The position numbers and the translations under genes are program-made. A model generated the notes under the pieces. That model was not told the DNA's origin. It saw only the letters and a program-made list of their open reading frames with translations, and did no database searches. A stretch of DNA of 64,000 nt from Halomonas borealis (GTDB lineage Bacteria > Pseudomonadota > Gammaproteobacteria > Pseudomonadales > Halomonadaceae). Shown in pieces: positions 27,868-36,638 of the stretch; positions within the stretch are counted from its first letter, which is position 1; each line of letters begins with the position of its first letter. The stretch is taken from the NCBI RefSeq assembly GCF_004798905.1, contig NZ_SDMO01000008.1, positions 1 to 64,000 on the forward strand, given 5' to 3'.

Positions 27868-28794
27868 ATGACCATCGCCCCACGCTTCGCTCCCCTCGCC
27901 CTGCCGCTGCTGGGCCTGTCGTTCGCCGCCCAGGCCGACGACGCCACCCTCGACTTCGGGGTCCCCGCCTGGCCCGGCATCACCGTCAAGACCGAGATCG
28001 CCGAGCAGCTGCTCGCACCGCTGGGCTACGAGACCCGCACCCATGAACTCGGCCTGCAGGTCATCTACCAGGGGCTGGACGGTGGCGACATCGACGCCTT
28101 CCTCGGCGGCTGGATGCCCGCGCAACAGAACCTGTTCGCCCCCCGCGAGGAAAGCGGCGCCATCAGGAGCCTGGGCAACAACGTCGAGGGTGCGCGCATG
28201 ACCCTGGCGGTGCCGGAGTACCTCTACGACGACGGCATCCAGAGCTTCGCCGACCTGGACGCGAACCGTGAACGCTTCGACGGCGAGATCCACGGCTTCG
28301 GCGCCGGCTCGGCGGCCAGCGAAGTCCTTCACGGCGCCATCGATGAAGACACCTGGGGGCTGGGCGACTGGCAGCTGGTCGATACCAGCGTGGTCGGCAT
28401 GCTCGGTGCCGCCCGCGCCGCCATCTCCCGCGAGGAACCCATCGTCTGGGTCGGCTGGACGCCGCATTGGATGAACCTGGACCTGCCGATGCGCTACCTC
28501 GACGACTCCAAGAATCTGTTCGGCGAGAACAACGGCAAGACCGATGTGCTGACGGTGCTGCGCGGCGACTACGCCGAGGCCCACCCCAACCTGGTGACCT
28601 TCTTCGAGCAATTCAGCTTCTCCGCCGAGGAGCAGAGCTGGATGATCCAGGCGTTCGGACAACAGGAGCGCGATGCCGACGAGATCGCCAGCCAGTGGAT
28701 CAACGACCACCGTGAGCGGGTCCAGGCCATGCTCGAGGGCGTCGCGACCCATGGTGGCGAACCCGCCTGGCCGGCGGTACAGGAAAGCCTCTGA
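27868..28794 (+). CDS. Glycine betaine/choline/carnitine-type ABC substrate-binding protein
   Basis: A 308-residue periplasmic binding protein of the OpuAC/ChoX family. A signal peptide of about 22 residues ends near SFAAQADD. Recognisable stretches are GVPAWPGITVKTEIAEQLL, LGLQVIYQGLDGGDIDAFLGG, and EPIVWVGWTPHWMNLDLPMRYLDD trimmed to GWTPHWMNLDLP, whose tryptophans suit an aromatic cage for a trimethylammonium group. It follows the dioxygenase by 75 bp and carries its own ribosome-binding site. No cognate ATPase or permease is nearby, so it must use a transporter encoded elsewhere. Confidence 0.88.
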   Translation: MTIAPRFAPLALPLLGLSFAAQADDATLDFGVPAWPGITVKTEIAEQLLAPLGYETRTHELGLQVIYQGLDGGDIDAFLGGWMPAQQNLFAPREESGAIRSLGNNVEGARMTLAVPEYLYDDGIQSFADLDANRERFDGEIHGFGAGSAASEVLHGAIDEDTWGLGDWQLVDTSVVGMLGAARAAISREEPIVWVGWTPHWMNLDLPMRYLDDSKNLFGENNGKTDVLTVLRGDYAEAHPNLVTFFEQFSFSAEEQSWMIQAFGQQERDADEIASQWINDHRERVQAMLEGVATHGGEPAWPAVQESL

Positions 28795-28878
28795 CGTCTT
28801 CCCGGCGGCGCCGGCCCTTTGGCCCGCGCCGCCACTGCCGTATGCTAAGGCCTGAGCTGACCAGGAACCCCGTGCCCC

Positions 28879-29556
28879 ATGTCTCGACCCCTCGGCCTCG
28901 TCGCCCTGACCCTTGCCTTGCTCGTCGCCCTGGGCCTGCTGTGGCAATGGCTGGCCATGCAGGACCTGCTCACCGTCGATAGCCTGATGGCGCTGGCTCA
29001 GGGCTCCGTGGCCTGGCGCCATGCCCCTTGGGCAGTGCTGGTGGTGATGGCGATCTACGCCGGGGCCTCGTTGGTGATGTTCCCGCTGAGCCTGCTGGTG
29101 GCGTTGACCGGGCTGCTGTTCGGCCCCTGGTGGGGCTTCGGCTACGCACTGGCCGGCACCCTGACCGCATCAGTGTTGACCTGGTGGGTGGGCCGCCGGC
29201 TGGGCCGCGACGCCCTGTTGCGCTATGGCGGCAAGCACCTCAACGGCCTGTCACGTTACCTCTCGGGGCGCGGTATCCGCACCATGACAGTGATCAACCT
29301 GCTGCCGCTGGCCCCCTTCACCCTGACCAACATGATGGCCGGGGCCTTCCATCTGCGTTTTCGTGACTACATGATCGGCTCGACGCTGGGCATCCTGCCG
29401 GGGCTCGCCGGCGTGACCCTGCTCGGCAGCCAGCTCGGCGAGCTGGCCACCGCCGAGAGTCGTCAGGAGGTGCTGGTGGCACTAGGCGGCCTGGTGCTGG
29501 GTGCGGGGCTGCTCTACGGGCTCAAGCGCTGGGCCGAACGCCGCCGCCGGCGCTGA
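28879..29556 (+). CDS. TVP38/TMEM64-family (DedA superfamily) membrane protein
   Basis: A 225-residue inner-membrane protein of the SNARE-associated/VTT family with about six hydrophobic segments. The conserved core appears as GLLFGPWWGFGYALAGTL, WWVGRRLGRDALLRYGGK and INLLPLAPFTLTNMMAGAFH followed by LGILPGLAGVTLLG. Members act in membrane lipid homeostasis, possibly as lipid scramblases or transporters. No operon partner is obvious: it faces a convergent glycosyltransferase gene 23 bp away and follows the binding-protein gene by about 85 bp. Confidence 0.85.
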   Translation: MSRPLGLVALTLALLVALGLLWQWLAMQDLLTVDSLMALAQGSVAWRHAPWAVLVVMAIYAGASLVMFPLSLLVALTGLLFGPWWGFGYALAGTLTASVLTWWVGRRLGRDALLRYGGKHLNGLSRYLSGRGIRTMTVINLLPLAPFTLTNMMAGAFHLRFRDYMIGSTLGILPGLAGVTLLGSQLGELATAESRQEVLVALGGLVLGAGLLYGLKRWAERRRRR

Positions 29557-29579
29557 GGCCCGGTGGCTCGTCGCGCAGG

Positions 29580-30905
29580 CTACTTCGAGGGCAGTTCGGG
29601 CTCGTCGGAACGCCCGCCGGGCCACCAGGAGGGGCGCTCCTGTTCCCACTCCTCCTGCACCAGGTGACGCAGGATCCGGCCGCGATAGCGCAGCATGCGC
29701 CATTCCGCGCCGAGCCGACCACGCACCCGGTCCCAGCCGCCGTCATCGGCGTGGGTGAAGGGCCCGCCGCTGGCGATCGCACGCCGGTAGACGGCCAGGC
29801 AGCGTTCGGCGCAAAGCCGTTCATCATAGTCGGCGGCGGTGGCCAGGGCCGCATGGTGAAGCGGCTGGCGCCGCGCCGCATCGCCGAGTTCGACCAGCGC
29901 CGCCGCCAGGGCATCGACGTCGTCTGCATCCAGCAATCGGCCATTCTCGCCGTCCGTCACCACCTCCACGACGCCCGGTGCCCGCACCGCCGCCACCGGC
30001 AGGCCGGCGGCCATGGCCTCGGCCACCACCATGCCCTGGGTCTCGCTGTGCGAGGCGAAGGCGAAGACATCCATGGCGTGATAGGCATCGATCAACGCCT
30101 GGCCCTGAAGGCGCCCGGTGAAGTGGACCCGCGCCTCGACCCCCAGCTCCTCGGCGATCATCGCCATGCCCTCGGCGGCATCGCCCTCACCGACCACCAG
30201 GAAGTGGGCATCGGGCCGCTCGACCAGCGCCTGACAGACGGCCTCGGCGAGAAACACCAGGTTCTTCTCATGGGCCAGGCGTCCGACATGGCCGATCACA
30301 TAGGCGGCCTCGGGAATCGCCCGCGCCTCGCGGCAGTCGGCGCCTTGCCCCGCGGTGAAGCGTGAGGTGTCCACCCCGCTCGGCACCACGCGGACCTCGG
30401 GATTACCATCGCGTGCCAGCAACAGGTCGCGGATGCTCTCGCTGGGCGCGATGACCGCATCGCACAACCAGGTGTACTGGGTCGCCAGGGCCACGGCGAA
30501 ACGCTGCATGCGCGGCGAGTCGCCCGGCACGTAGTGGGTGTAGTGCTCGTAGAGGGTATGGTGGGTAAAGACCAGCGGCAGGCCATAGGTCTCGGCGGCC
30601 CGGGCCGCGGTATCGCCGAGCAGGAAGGGATGATGGGCATGCACCAGGTCGGGCTCGAAGGCCTCGATGGCATCGAAGAGCTGGCCGGGAATCGGCACCG
30701 GCAGCGAGAAGTCGCTGCCGTTGAAGTGCTGGACCGCGGCCACCCGCACCACATCGGCCTCGAAGTCCGGCTGCCCCTCGAGGCGCGGGGCCACCACCAG
30801 CACCTTGTGGCCGGTGACCTGAAGCTGCCGCTTGAGCCGCTGAACCGACTCGCTGACGCCGCCGACGATGGGCAGATAGGTATTGGTGAACATCAGCACA
30901 TTCAC
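29580..30905 (-). CDS. Glycosyltransferase family 4 protein
   Basis: A 441-residue GT-B glycosyltransferase. The N-terminal motif MFTNTYLPIVGGVSESVQRL and the C-terminal nucleotide-sugar block (VVGEGDAAEGM; FTGRLQGQALIDAYHAMDVF; SHSETQGMVVAEAMAAGLP) are typical of GT4 enzymes of the mannosyl/glucosyl lipid type. It starts with GTG at 30905, overlapping the stop of the upstream LysR gene by four bases (GTGA), so the two appear translationally coupled. The C-terminal ~90 residues (from about HADDGGWDRVRGRLGAEWRM) extend beyond the catalytic domain as a charged tail. The acceptor is unknown. Confidence 0.85.
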   Translation of the reverse strand: MNVLMFTNTYLPIVGGVSESVQRLKRQLQVTGHKVLVVAPRLEGQPDFEADVVRVAAVQHFNGSDFSLPVPIPGQLFDAIEAFEPDLVHAHHPFLLGDTAARAAETYGLPLVFTHHTLYEHYTHYVPGDSPRMQRFAVALATQYTWLCDAVIAPSESIRDLLLARDGNPEVRVVPSGVDTSRFTAGQGADCREARAIPEAAYVIGHVGRLAHEKNLVFLAEAVCQALVERPDAHFLVVGEGDAAEGMAMIAEELGVEARVHFTGRLQGQALIDAYHAMDVFAFASHSETQGMVVAEAMAAGLPVAAVRAPGVVEVVTDGENGRLLDADDVDALAAALVELGDAARRQPLHHAALATAADYDERLCAERCLAVYRRAIASGGPFTHADDGGWDRVRGRLGAEWRMLRYRGRILRHLVQEEWEQERPSWWPGGRSDEPELPSK

Positions 30906-31864
30906 GGTGGCGACTCTCCTTGCCTGGCTTCCTTAGGCACATTCAGCGGCGACACGCGTCCAGGCATCTCCTGTTCAAGATAGGCGATGAAGGCACGCAC
31001 TCGCTGCGCAACGTGGCGGCGTCGATCATACACGGCATGGAAGTCGGCACGCACGCCCCGCCAGCCCGGCATCAGCTCCACCAGCCGCCCCGCCGCCAGC
31101 TCCTCGTGAACGTCCCACCAGGAACGCAGGGCGATGCCGTGGCCGTCGCAGGCCAGGCGGCGAATCACCTCGCCGTCGTTGCTGGCCATGGGACCGGTGA
31201 CCTTGACCGCGCGTTCCTCACCCGAGGCGTCGCGGCGGACGAAGCGCCACACCGTGTAGTCGCTGTCGATCTCGCGCAGCACCAGGCAGGCATGACGGGC
31301 CAGATCGGCCGGCTCGTCCAACGCTGGCATCTCGGCCGCGTAGCGCGGCGCCGCGCACAGCACCCGCCGATTGGCCAGGATGCGCCGGGCGACCAGCCGC
31401 GAGTCCGGCGGCTCGCCGACCCGGATGCCGATGTCGACGCCCTGGTCGGCCAGGCCGAGCGGGAAATTGGTCAGCTCGAGGCTCGCCTCGAGGCCCGGAT
31501 GCCGGGCGCAAAAGGCCGACAGCAGCGGTGCCACGTGGCGACGTCCGAAGCCGAAGGTGGCGTTGATACGCAACGGCCCGGAAAGCTCGGTGCGGCGATC
31601 ACCCAGGGTCTCCTCCAGCTCCGTCAGGTCGTCGAGGATCCCCGCGCCGCGCATCAGGTAACGCTCGCCCTCGGCGGTCAGCGTCAGGCGCCGGGTGGTG
31701 CGCGCCGCCAGCGATACGCCCAGGCGCGCCTCGAGGCGCTGCAGGCGCTTGCTCACCGCCGACAGCGAAAGCCCCAGCTCCCGGGCGGTGGCGGTGAGGC
31801 TGCCGGCCCGGGCCAGGCGCTGGAAGAAGGCCAGATCGTCGAGGGGTGTCACCGCATTCTCCAC
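30902..31864 (-). CDS. LysR-family regulator (DmlR-like)
   Basis: A 320-residue LysR regulator with HTH sequence LTATARELGLSLSAVSKRLQ near residues 20-40 and a standard effector domain. A GTG start at 31864 is used. It is divergent from the D-malate/tartrate dehydrogenase gene across about 93 bp of AT-rich sequence, the same arrangement as dmlR-dmlA in E. coli. It therefore probably activates that gene in response to D-malate or a related hydroxyacid. Oddly, its stop overlaps the start of the glycosyltransferase gene. Confidence 0.86.
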   Translation of the reverse strand: MENAVTPLDDLAFFQRLARAGSLTATARELGLSLSAVSKRLQRLEARLGVSLAARTTRRLTLTAEGERYLMRGAGILDDLTELEETLGDRRTELSGPLRINATFGFGRRHVAPLLSAFCARHPGLEASLELTNFPLGLADQGVDIGIRVGEPPDSRLVARRILANRRVLCAAPRYAAEMPALDEPADLARHACLVLREIDSDYTVWRFVRRDASGEERAVKVTGPMASNDGEVIRRLACDGHGIALRSWWDVHEELAAGRLVELMPGWRGVRADFHAVYDRRRHVAQRVRAFIAYLEQEMPGRVSPLNVPKEARQGESPP

Positions 31865-31957
31865 TTGAGATCAACAATGGATTGAATATTACCCCGATTA
31901 TCTCGCCTTCGTGCAGGGATAGACTGGCGCCTCGTTCACGCATCGACAGGAGTCCCC

Positions 31958-33037
31958 ATGACCCAACGCATCGCCGTGCTCGCCGGCGACGGCATCGGCA
32001 CCGAAGTCATGCCCGAGGGGCTGCGCGCCCTCGAGGCCGCCGCTCGCCGCTTCGGCCTGGACCTCGCCTTCGAATCCTTCGACTTCGCCAGCTGCGACTA
32101 CTACCTCGAACACGGCCAGATGCTGCCCGACGACTGGCAGACGACCCTGGCCGCCTTCGACGCCCTCTACTACGGCGCCATCGGCTGGCCCGACAAGGTG
32201 CCGGACCACGTCTCGCTGTGGGGCTCGCTGCTCAAGTTCCGCCGCGAGTTCGACCAGTACGTCAACCTGCGACCCTGCCGCCTGCTACCGGGCATCGAGA
32301 GCCCCCTGGCCGGCCGCCAGCCGGGCGACATCGACTTCTACGTGGTGCGCGAGAACACCGAGGGCGAGTACTCGAACGTCGGCGGCACCATGTTCGAGGG
32401 CAGCGAACGCGAGGTGGTGATCCAGGAGACGGTGATGACCCGCCACGGCGTCGATAGGGTGCTGCAGTATGCCTTCGAGCTGGCGCAATCACGGCCGCGG
32501 AAGAAGCTCACCTCGGCCACCAAGTCCAACGGCCTCGGCATCACCATGCCGTGGTGGGACCGGCGCGTGGCGGCCATGGGTGAGCGCTACCCGGAGGTCG
32601 CGGTCGACAAGTTCCACATCGACATCCTGACCGCCAACTTCGTCATGCATCCGGACTGGTTCGACGTGGTGGTGGCCTCGAACCTGTTCGGCGACATCCT
32701 CTCCGACCTGGGCCCGGCCTGCACCGGCACCATCGGCGTGGCACCCTCGGCCAACATCAACCCCGAGGGCCGCTTCCCGAGCCTGTTCGAGCCGGTCCAT
32801 GGCAGCGCCCCGGACATCGCCGGGCGCGGCATCGCCAACCCCATCGGCCAGATCTGGTCCGGCGCCATGATGCTCGAGCACCTCGGCCACAAGGCAGCGG
32901 GCGCGGCGATCCTCGCCGCCATCGAGGCGGTACTCGCCGAGGGCGACGCCAGCGTGCTGACACCGGACCTCAAGGGCCACGGCTCCACCGAACGTCTGGG
33001 CCGCGCCATCGCCGAGCTCATCGAGGCCGACGGCTGA
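31958..33037 (+). CDS. dmlA: D-malate/tartrate dehydrogenase (DmlA/TtuC family)
   Basis: This 359-residue isocitrate/isopropylmalate dehydrogenase-family enzyme probably converts D-malate to pyruvate and CO2, or tartrate to oxaloglycolate, with NAD. Typical features are IAVLAGDGIGTEVMPEGLRA at the N terminus, YYGAIGWPDKVPDHVSLWG (a TtuC/DmlA hallmark), VVRENTEGEYSNVGGTMF with the phosphate-site arginine region, and GTIGVAPSANINPEGRFPSL followed by FEPVHGSAPDIAGRG. GGAG precedes the ATG. Divergent LysR regulation favours DmlA; substrate preference cannot be read from sequence. Confidence 0.91.
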   Translation: MTQRIAVLAGDGIGTEVMPEGLRALEAAARRFGLDLAFESFDFASCDYYLEHGQMLPDDWQTTLAAFDALYYGAIGWPDKVPDHVSLWGSLLKFRREFDQYVNLRPCRLLPGIESPLAGRQPGDIDFYVVRENTEGEYSNVGGTMFEGSEREVVIQETVMTRHGVDRVLQYAFELAQSRPRKKLTSATKSNGLGITMPWWDRRVAAMGERYPEVAVDKFHIDILTANFVMHPDWFDVVVASNLFGDILSDLGPACTGTIGVAPSANINPEGRFPSLFEPVHGSAPDIAGRGIANPIGQIWSGAMMLEHLGHKAAGAAILAAIEAVLAEGDASVLTPDLKGHGSTERLGRAIAELIEADG

Positions 33038-33109
33038 AGGACCGATCCGGCTGACACGCCACCGGCCCGGCCCTATGCTGGCAGGGAACATGGATGAAGG
33101 AGAGCCAGG

Positions 33110-33694
33110 ATGCCCGCCGCGCATCACGCCAGCCTGCCGCGCCTCGCCCGCCCCTTGCTCGGCGCGCCGCTACTTGCCCTCGGGATCGCCGCCTGCACCG
33201 GCATGCCCGAGGGTACACGGGTCGTCGACGACTTCGACGCCGAACGCTACCTGGGCCGTTGGTACGAGGTCGCCCGGCTCGATCATTCCTTCGAGGAGGG
33301 CCTGGACTGCGTCACCGCCGATTATTCGCAGCGCGACGACGGCCGCATCCGGGTCACCAACCGCGGCATCGACCTGGCCGCCGGCGAGGCCGACATCGCC
33401 GAAGGCAAGGCCTACCCGATCGGCGAGCCCGGCCAGGGGCGCCTCAAGGTCAGCTTCTTCGGCCCCTTCTATGCCGGCTACAACATCCTGGCGCTGGGCG
33501 ACGACTACGACTGGGCGCTGGTCGCCGGACCCGACCGCGACTACTTGTGGATCCTCTCACGCACCCCCGAGCTGCCGGCGTCTACCTACCAGGCGCTGGT
33601 CGAGCGCGCCGCCGCGCTGGACTTCCCGGTGGACGAACTGATCGAGGTCGAGCAGGGCGAAGCCGCCTGCGCGCCCTGGCGCCGCGACGCCTGA
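33110..33694 (+). CDS. blc: Outer-membrane lipocalin (Blc-like lipoprotein)
   Basis: A 194-residue bacterial lipocalin. The signal peptide ends in a lipobox LGIAAC with the acylated cysteine at residue 29. The barrel then opens with YLGRWYEVARLDHSFEEG, which contains the lipocalin GxW motif (G49, W51). Further typical segments are GRLKVSFFGPFYAGYNILAL and YLWILSRTPELP. Blc proteins bind lysophospholipids or fatty acids at the outer membrane under stress. It is probably monocistronic, with 73 bp before it and 222 bp after. Confidence 0.92.
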   Translation: MPAAHHASLPRLARPLLGAPLLALGIAACTGMPEGTRVVDDFDAERYLGRWYEVARLDHSFEEGLDCVTADYSQRDDGRIRVTNRGIDLAAGEADIAEGKAYPIGEPGQGRLKVSFFGPFYAGYNILALGDDYDWALVAGPDRDYLWILSRTPELPASTYQALVERAAALDFPVDELIEVEQGEAACAPWRRDA

Positions 33695-33916
33695 ACGCCA
33701 CTCCGCGGGCATCGCGCGTCATCCGGGCTTTTCATCCAAGCACCGGGCATTTTCATCATCTCGACAGCCGCCCTTGCGGCGGCCGAGCCGGCACCGGAAG
33801 GTAAGGCCAGATTCCGCCCCCACAACGATAACCGGATGTCTGCCTCATGCCCCTCTTCATGGTGCCCCTGGCCCGAAGCGCCGCGCTTCCCCACCCGTTC
33901 ACATCACGAGGTCGAC

Positions 33917-34909
33917 ATGCTGGATGAGTGGCTCTCCACCACCCTGGACGGCGTCTCCGCCGTCCCCTCGGGGCGACTGCCCGGCGGCCGCTACCGTATC
34001 CTCGGCCCTGGCCTGCTCGAGCTGGAACCCGACTCGGCCGCCCCCTCGGCCCCGGCCCTGGTCTTCTCGGCAGGCATCCACGGCAACGAGACCGCGCCCA
34101 TCGAGCTGCTCGGCGACCTGCTCGCGCAACTGGAGACTGGCCGGCTGACGCTCGCCGCCCCGACGCTGGTGATCCTCGGTAACCTCGAGGCCCTGCGCGC
34201 CGGCACCCGCTTCGTCGAGACCAATCTCAACCGGCTGTTTCGCCGCGACCTCGACGCCGAAGGCCGAGAAGCGGACCGCGCCCGCGAACTGATGGCGACG
34301 ATGGATGCCTTCTTCGAGCGCCACGCCGAGCGCCGGCGGATCCATCACGACCTGCACACCGCGATCCGCGACAGCCAGTACCCACGCTTCGCCGTCGAGC
34401 CCTTCGCCGAGGCCGTCACCCCGGCCGAACAGTGGCGCCAGCTCGCCGACGCCGACATCCAGGCGGTGCTGCACCAACACAGCCATAGCTGGACCTTTTC
34501 CCACTATTCGAAGCACTACCATGGCGCCGCGGCCTTTACCCTGGAGCTGGGCCGCGCCCTGCCCTTCGGGCACAACGACCTGGCGCCCCTGGCGCCGATG
34601 GCCGCACTGCTCGCGGCGCTGGTCGCGGACCGCCCTCCGGCCGAGCGCCCGGCGAGCGACATGGCCTTCTTCCGCGTCGAGCATGAGCTCAAGCGCCACG
34701 CCGTGGACTTCCGGCTGTGCTTCGACGAGGCGACGCCCAATTTCACCGAGTTCGCCCCCGGCACACGGTTGGCCGAGGACGCCCTCGAGGGACCCTTCAC
34801 GGTCGGCGAGACGCCGCTGCGGGTGGTGTTCCCCAACGCCGCCGTGGAAGTCGGCGCCCGTGCCGCGCTGCTGATCAGTGCGGTCGAGCCCCCACACGCG
34901 GACGGCTGA
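33917..34909 (+). CDS. astE: Succinylglutamate desuccinylase
   Basis: A 330-residue zinc hydrolase that releases succinate from N-succinylglutamate, the last step of the AST arginine pathway. Zinc ligands fit H55 and E58 in GIHGNETAPIELLG and H147 in HHDLHTAIRDS; the catalytic glutamate is E210 in TLELGRALPFG. The start at 33917 with GAGG upstream is preferred over an ATG 27 codons earlier. The other ast genes (astCADB) are not in the window. The basic amino acid ABC genes begin 225 bp downstream, which fits arginine/ornithine use. EutE/DoeB-type deacetylases are a less likely alternative. Confidence 0.88.
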   Translation: MLDEWLSTTLDGVSAVPSGRLPGGRYRILGPGLLELEPDSAAPSAPALVFSAGIHGNETAPIELLGDLLAQLETGRLTLAAPTLVILGNLEALRAGTRFVETNLNRLFRRDLDAEGREADRARELMATMDAFFERHAERRRIHHDLHTAIRDSQYPRFAVEPFAEAVTPAEQWRQLADADIQAVLHQHSHSWTFSHYSKHYHGAAAFTLELGRALPFGHNDLAPLAPMAALLAALVADRPPAERPASDMAFFRVEHELKRHAVDFRLCFDEATPNFTEFAPGTRLAEDALEGPFTVGETPLRVVFPNAAVEVGARAALLISAVEPPHADG

Positions 34910-35134
34910 ACGGTGCCGGGAGTGGCGCGGTGCGCCGCGCCTCACTATAGGACCAAGGTTTAATGCCCCGATGGGCAACAAGGCCTGCCGCTCGCGGACG
35001 AGACTGGTAGAATCGCCCCCTTTTTCTTTCACGCCGAACCGTCTCGAACGGTGCCCGGGGCCCTGCCGGACGCCGCGTCGCTGAAGCGACGCCCGACCGC
35101 GCCCAGGGAATCCCTTCGAACTGGAGCCTTTTCC

Positions 35135-35905
35135 ATGGCCGACACCCCGATTCCGCTGGAAGTGCGCAACATCACCAAGCGCTTCGGCGACACCGAGGTC
35201 CTCAAGGGCCTCTCGCTGCAGGCCCACAAGGGCGACGTCATCACCCTGATCGGCGCCTCCGGCTCCGGCAAGAGCACCTTCCTGCGTTGCATGAACCTGC
35301 TCGAGCAGCCCAACGCGGGCGAGCTGATCGTTCACGGCGACCCGATTCGCTTCAAGGAAACCAAGCACGGCCGTGAACCGGCGGACTGGAACCAGGTCGT
35401 CAAGATGCGCGCCAAGCTGTCGATGGTCTTCCAGAGCTTCAACCTGTGGGCCCACATGACGCTGCTCGAGAACGTCATCGAGGCGCCGGTGCACGTGCTC
35501 GGCAAGTCACGCCAGGAGGCCATCGCCCACGCCCGCGAGCTGCTCGAGCGTGTCGGCCTGGGCGAGCGCGCCGACTATTACCCGGCCCAGCTGTCCGGCG
35601 GCCAACAGCAGCGCGGCGCCATCGCCCGGGCGCTGGCCATGGACCCGGAGGTGATGCTGTTCGACGAGCCGACCTCGGCGCTCGACCCCGAGCTGGTCGG
35701 TGACGTGCTCAAGGTCATGCGCGGCCTGGCCGACGAAGGCCGCACCATGATCGTGGTCACCCACGAGATGGCCTTCGCCCGCGATGTCTCCAACCAGGTG
35801 ATCTATCTGCACCAGGGGCAGGTCGAGGAAGCCGGGCCGCCCGAACAGGTGCTGGGCAACCCGCGTTCCGAGCGACTCAAGCAGTTCCTGGCGCCCAAGC
35901 ACTGA
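35135..35905 (+). CDS. Amino acid ABC transporter ATPase (HisP/AotP type)
   Basis: A 256-residue cytosolic ATPase of a polar amino acid importer. The Walker A is GASGSGKST, the signature LSGGQQQRGAIARAL, and the Walker B MLFDEPTSALDP followed by the switch histidine in VVTHEMAFA. The start at 35135 (MADTPIPLEVRNITKRFG) has GGAG upstream; the longer frame start at 35051 lies in non-conserved sequence. It heads the ATPase-permease-permease-binding protein operon. The HisP/ArtP-like sequence and nearby astE point to arginine, ornithine or histidine. Confidence 0.93.
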   Translation: MADTPIPLEVRNITKRFGDTEVLKGLSLQAHKGDVITLIGASGSGKSTFLRCMNLLEQPNAGELIVHGDPIRFKETKHGREPADWNQVVKMRAKLSMVFQSFNLWAHMTLLENVIEAPVHVLGKSRQEAIAHARELLERVGLGERADYYPAQLSGGQQQRGAIARALAMDPEVMLFDEPTSALDPELVGDVLKVMRGLADEGRTMIVVTHEMAFARDVSNQVIYLHQGQVEEAGPPEQVLGNPRSERLKQFLAPKH

Positions 35906-35933
35906 CGGGCTATCCCGGGAATAGGAGACCCTT

Positions 35934-36638
35934 ATGATCGATCTGCACGGCTACGGCCCGCGCCTGTTCGAAGGCGCCCTGATCACCGTCGAGCTAGCGG
36001 TGCTGTCGCTGATCCTGGCCATCGTGCTGGGGCTCGCCACCGCCAGCGCCAAGATGTCCCGCCACTGGGGCCTGCGCCGGCTCGGCACCCTCTACACCAC
36101 GCTCATCCGCGGCGTGCCCGACCTGGTGCTGATGATGCTGCTGTTCTTCGGCGGACAGATCGGCATCAACATGATCACCGACTGGCTCTATGCCCAGTTC
36201 GACATCGATATCTTCATCAACGTCAACGAGTTCGTCGCCGGCGTCATCACCATCGGCCTGATCTTCGGGGCCTACATGGGCGAGACCTTCCGTGGCGCCT
36301 TCATGGCCGTGGACGATGGCCAGATCGAGGCCGGTCGCGCCTACGGCATGCGCCCCTGGCTGGTGTTCCGTCGCATCCGCTTCCCGCAGATGATGCGCCA
36401 CGCCCTGCCCGGGCTCTCCAACAACTGGATGGTGCTGCTCAAGACCACCGCCCTGGTCTCGGTGATCGGCCTGTCGGACATGGTCCGCGTCGCCTCCGAG
36501 GCCTCCAAGGCGACCCGCGAGCCCTTCACCTTCATGCTCATCGTGGCGGCCGTCTACCTGCTGATCGCCAGCGTCTCCGAATGGGGCTTCGCGCGTCTGC
36601 AGAAGCGCTATGACATCGGCTACGGGGAGGAGAACTGA
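35934..36638 (+). CDS. Amino acid ABC transporter permease (HisQ/AotQ type)
   Basis: A 234-residue inner-membrane permease. It contains the EAA loop ETFRGAFMAVDDGQIEAGRA trimmed in the conserved core GQIEAGRAYGM, and LIRGVPDLVLMMLLFFGG, typical of HisQ-type subunits. About five hydrophobic segments are visible. It begins 28 bp after the ATPase, and its stop overlaps the next start by one base (TGATG), so it pairs with the following permease as a heterodimer. Confidence 0.92.
   Translation: MIDLHGYGPRLFEGALITVELAVLSLILAIVLGLATASAKMSRHWGLRRLGTLYTTLIRGVPDLVLMMLLFFGGQIGINMITDWLYAQFDIDIFINVNEFVAGVITIGLIFGAYMGETFRGAFMAVDDGQIEAGRAYGMRPWLVFRRIRFPQMMRHALPGLSNNWMVLLKTTALVSVIGLSDMVRVASEASKATREPFTFMLIVAAVYLLIASVSEWGFARLQKRYDIGYGEEN

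Noticed and set aside
34910..35134. A separate gene or leader in the 225-bp astE-ABC spacer
   Set aside because: The only frame is an upstream extension of the ATPase through sequence without conservation; a TAGAAT -10-like box lacks a convincing -35, so no promoter was annotated.
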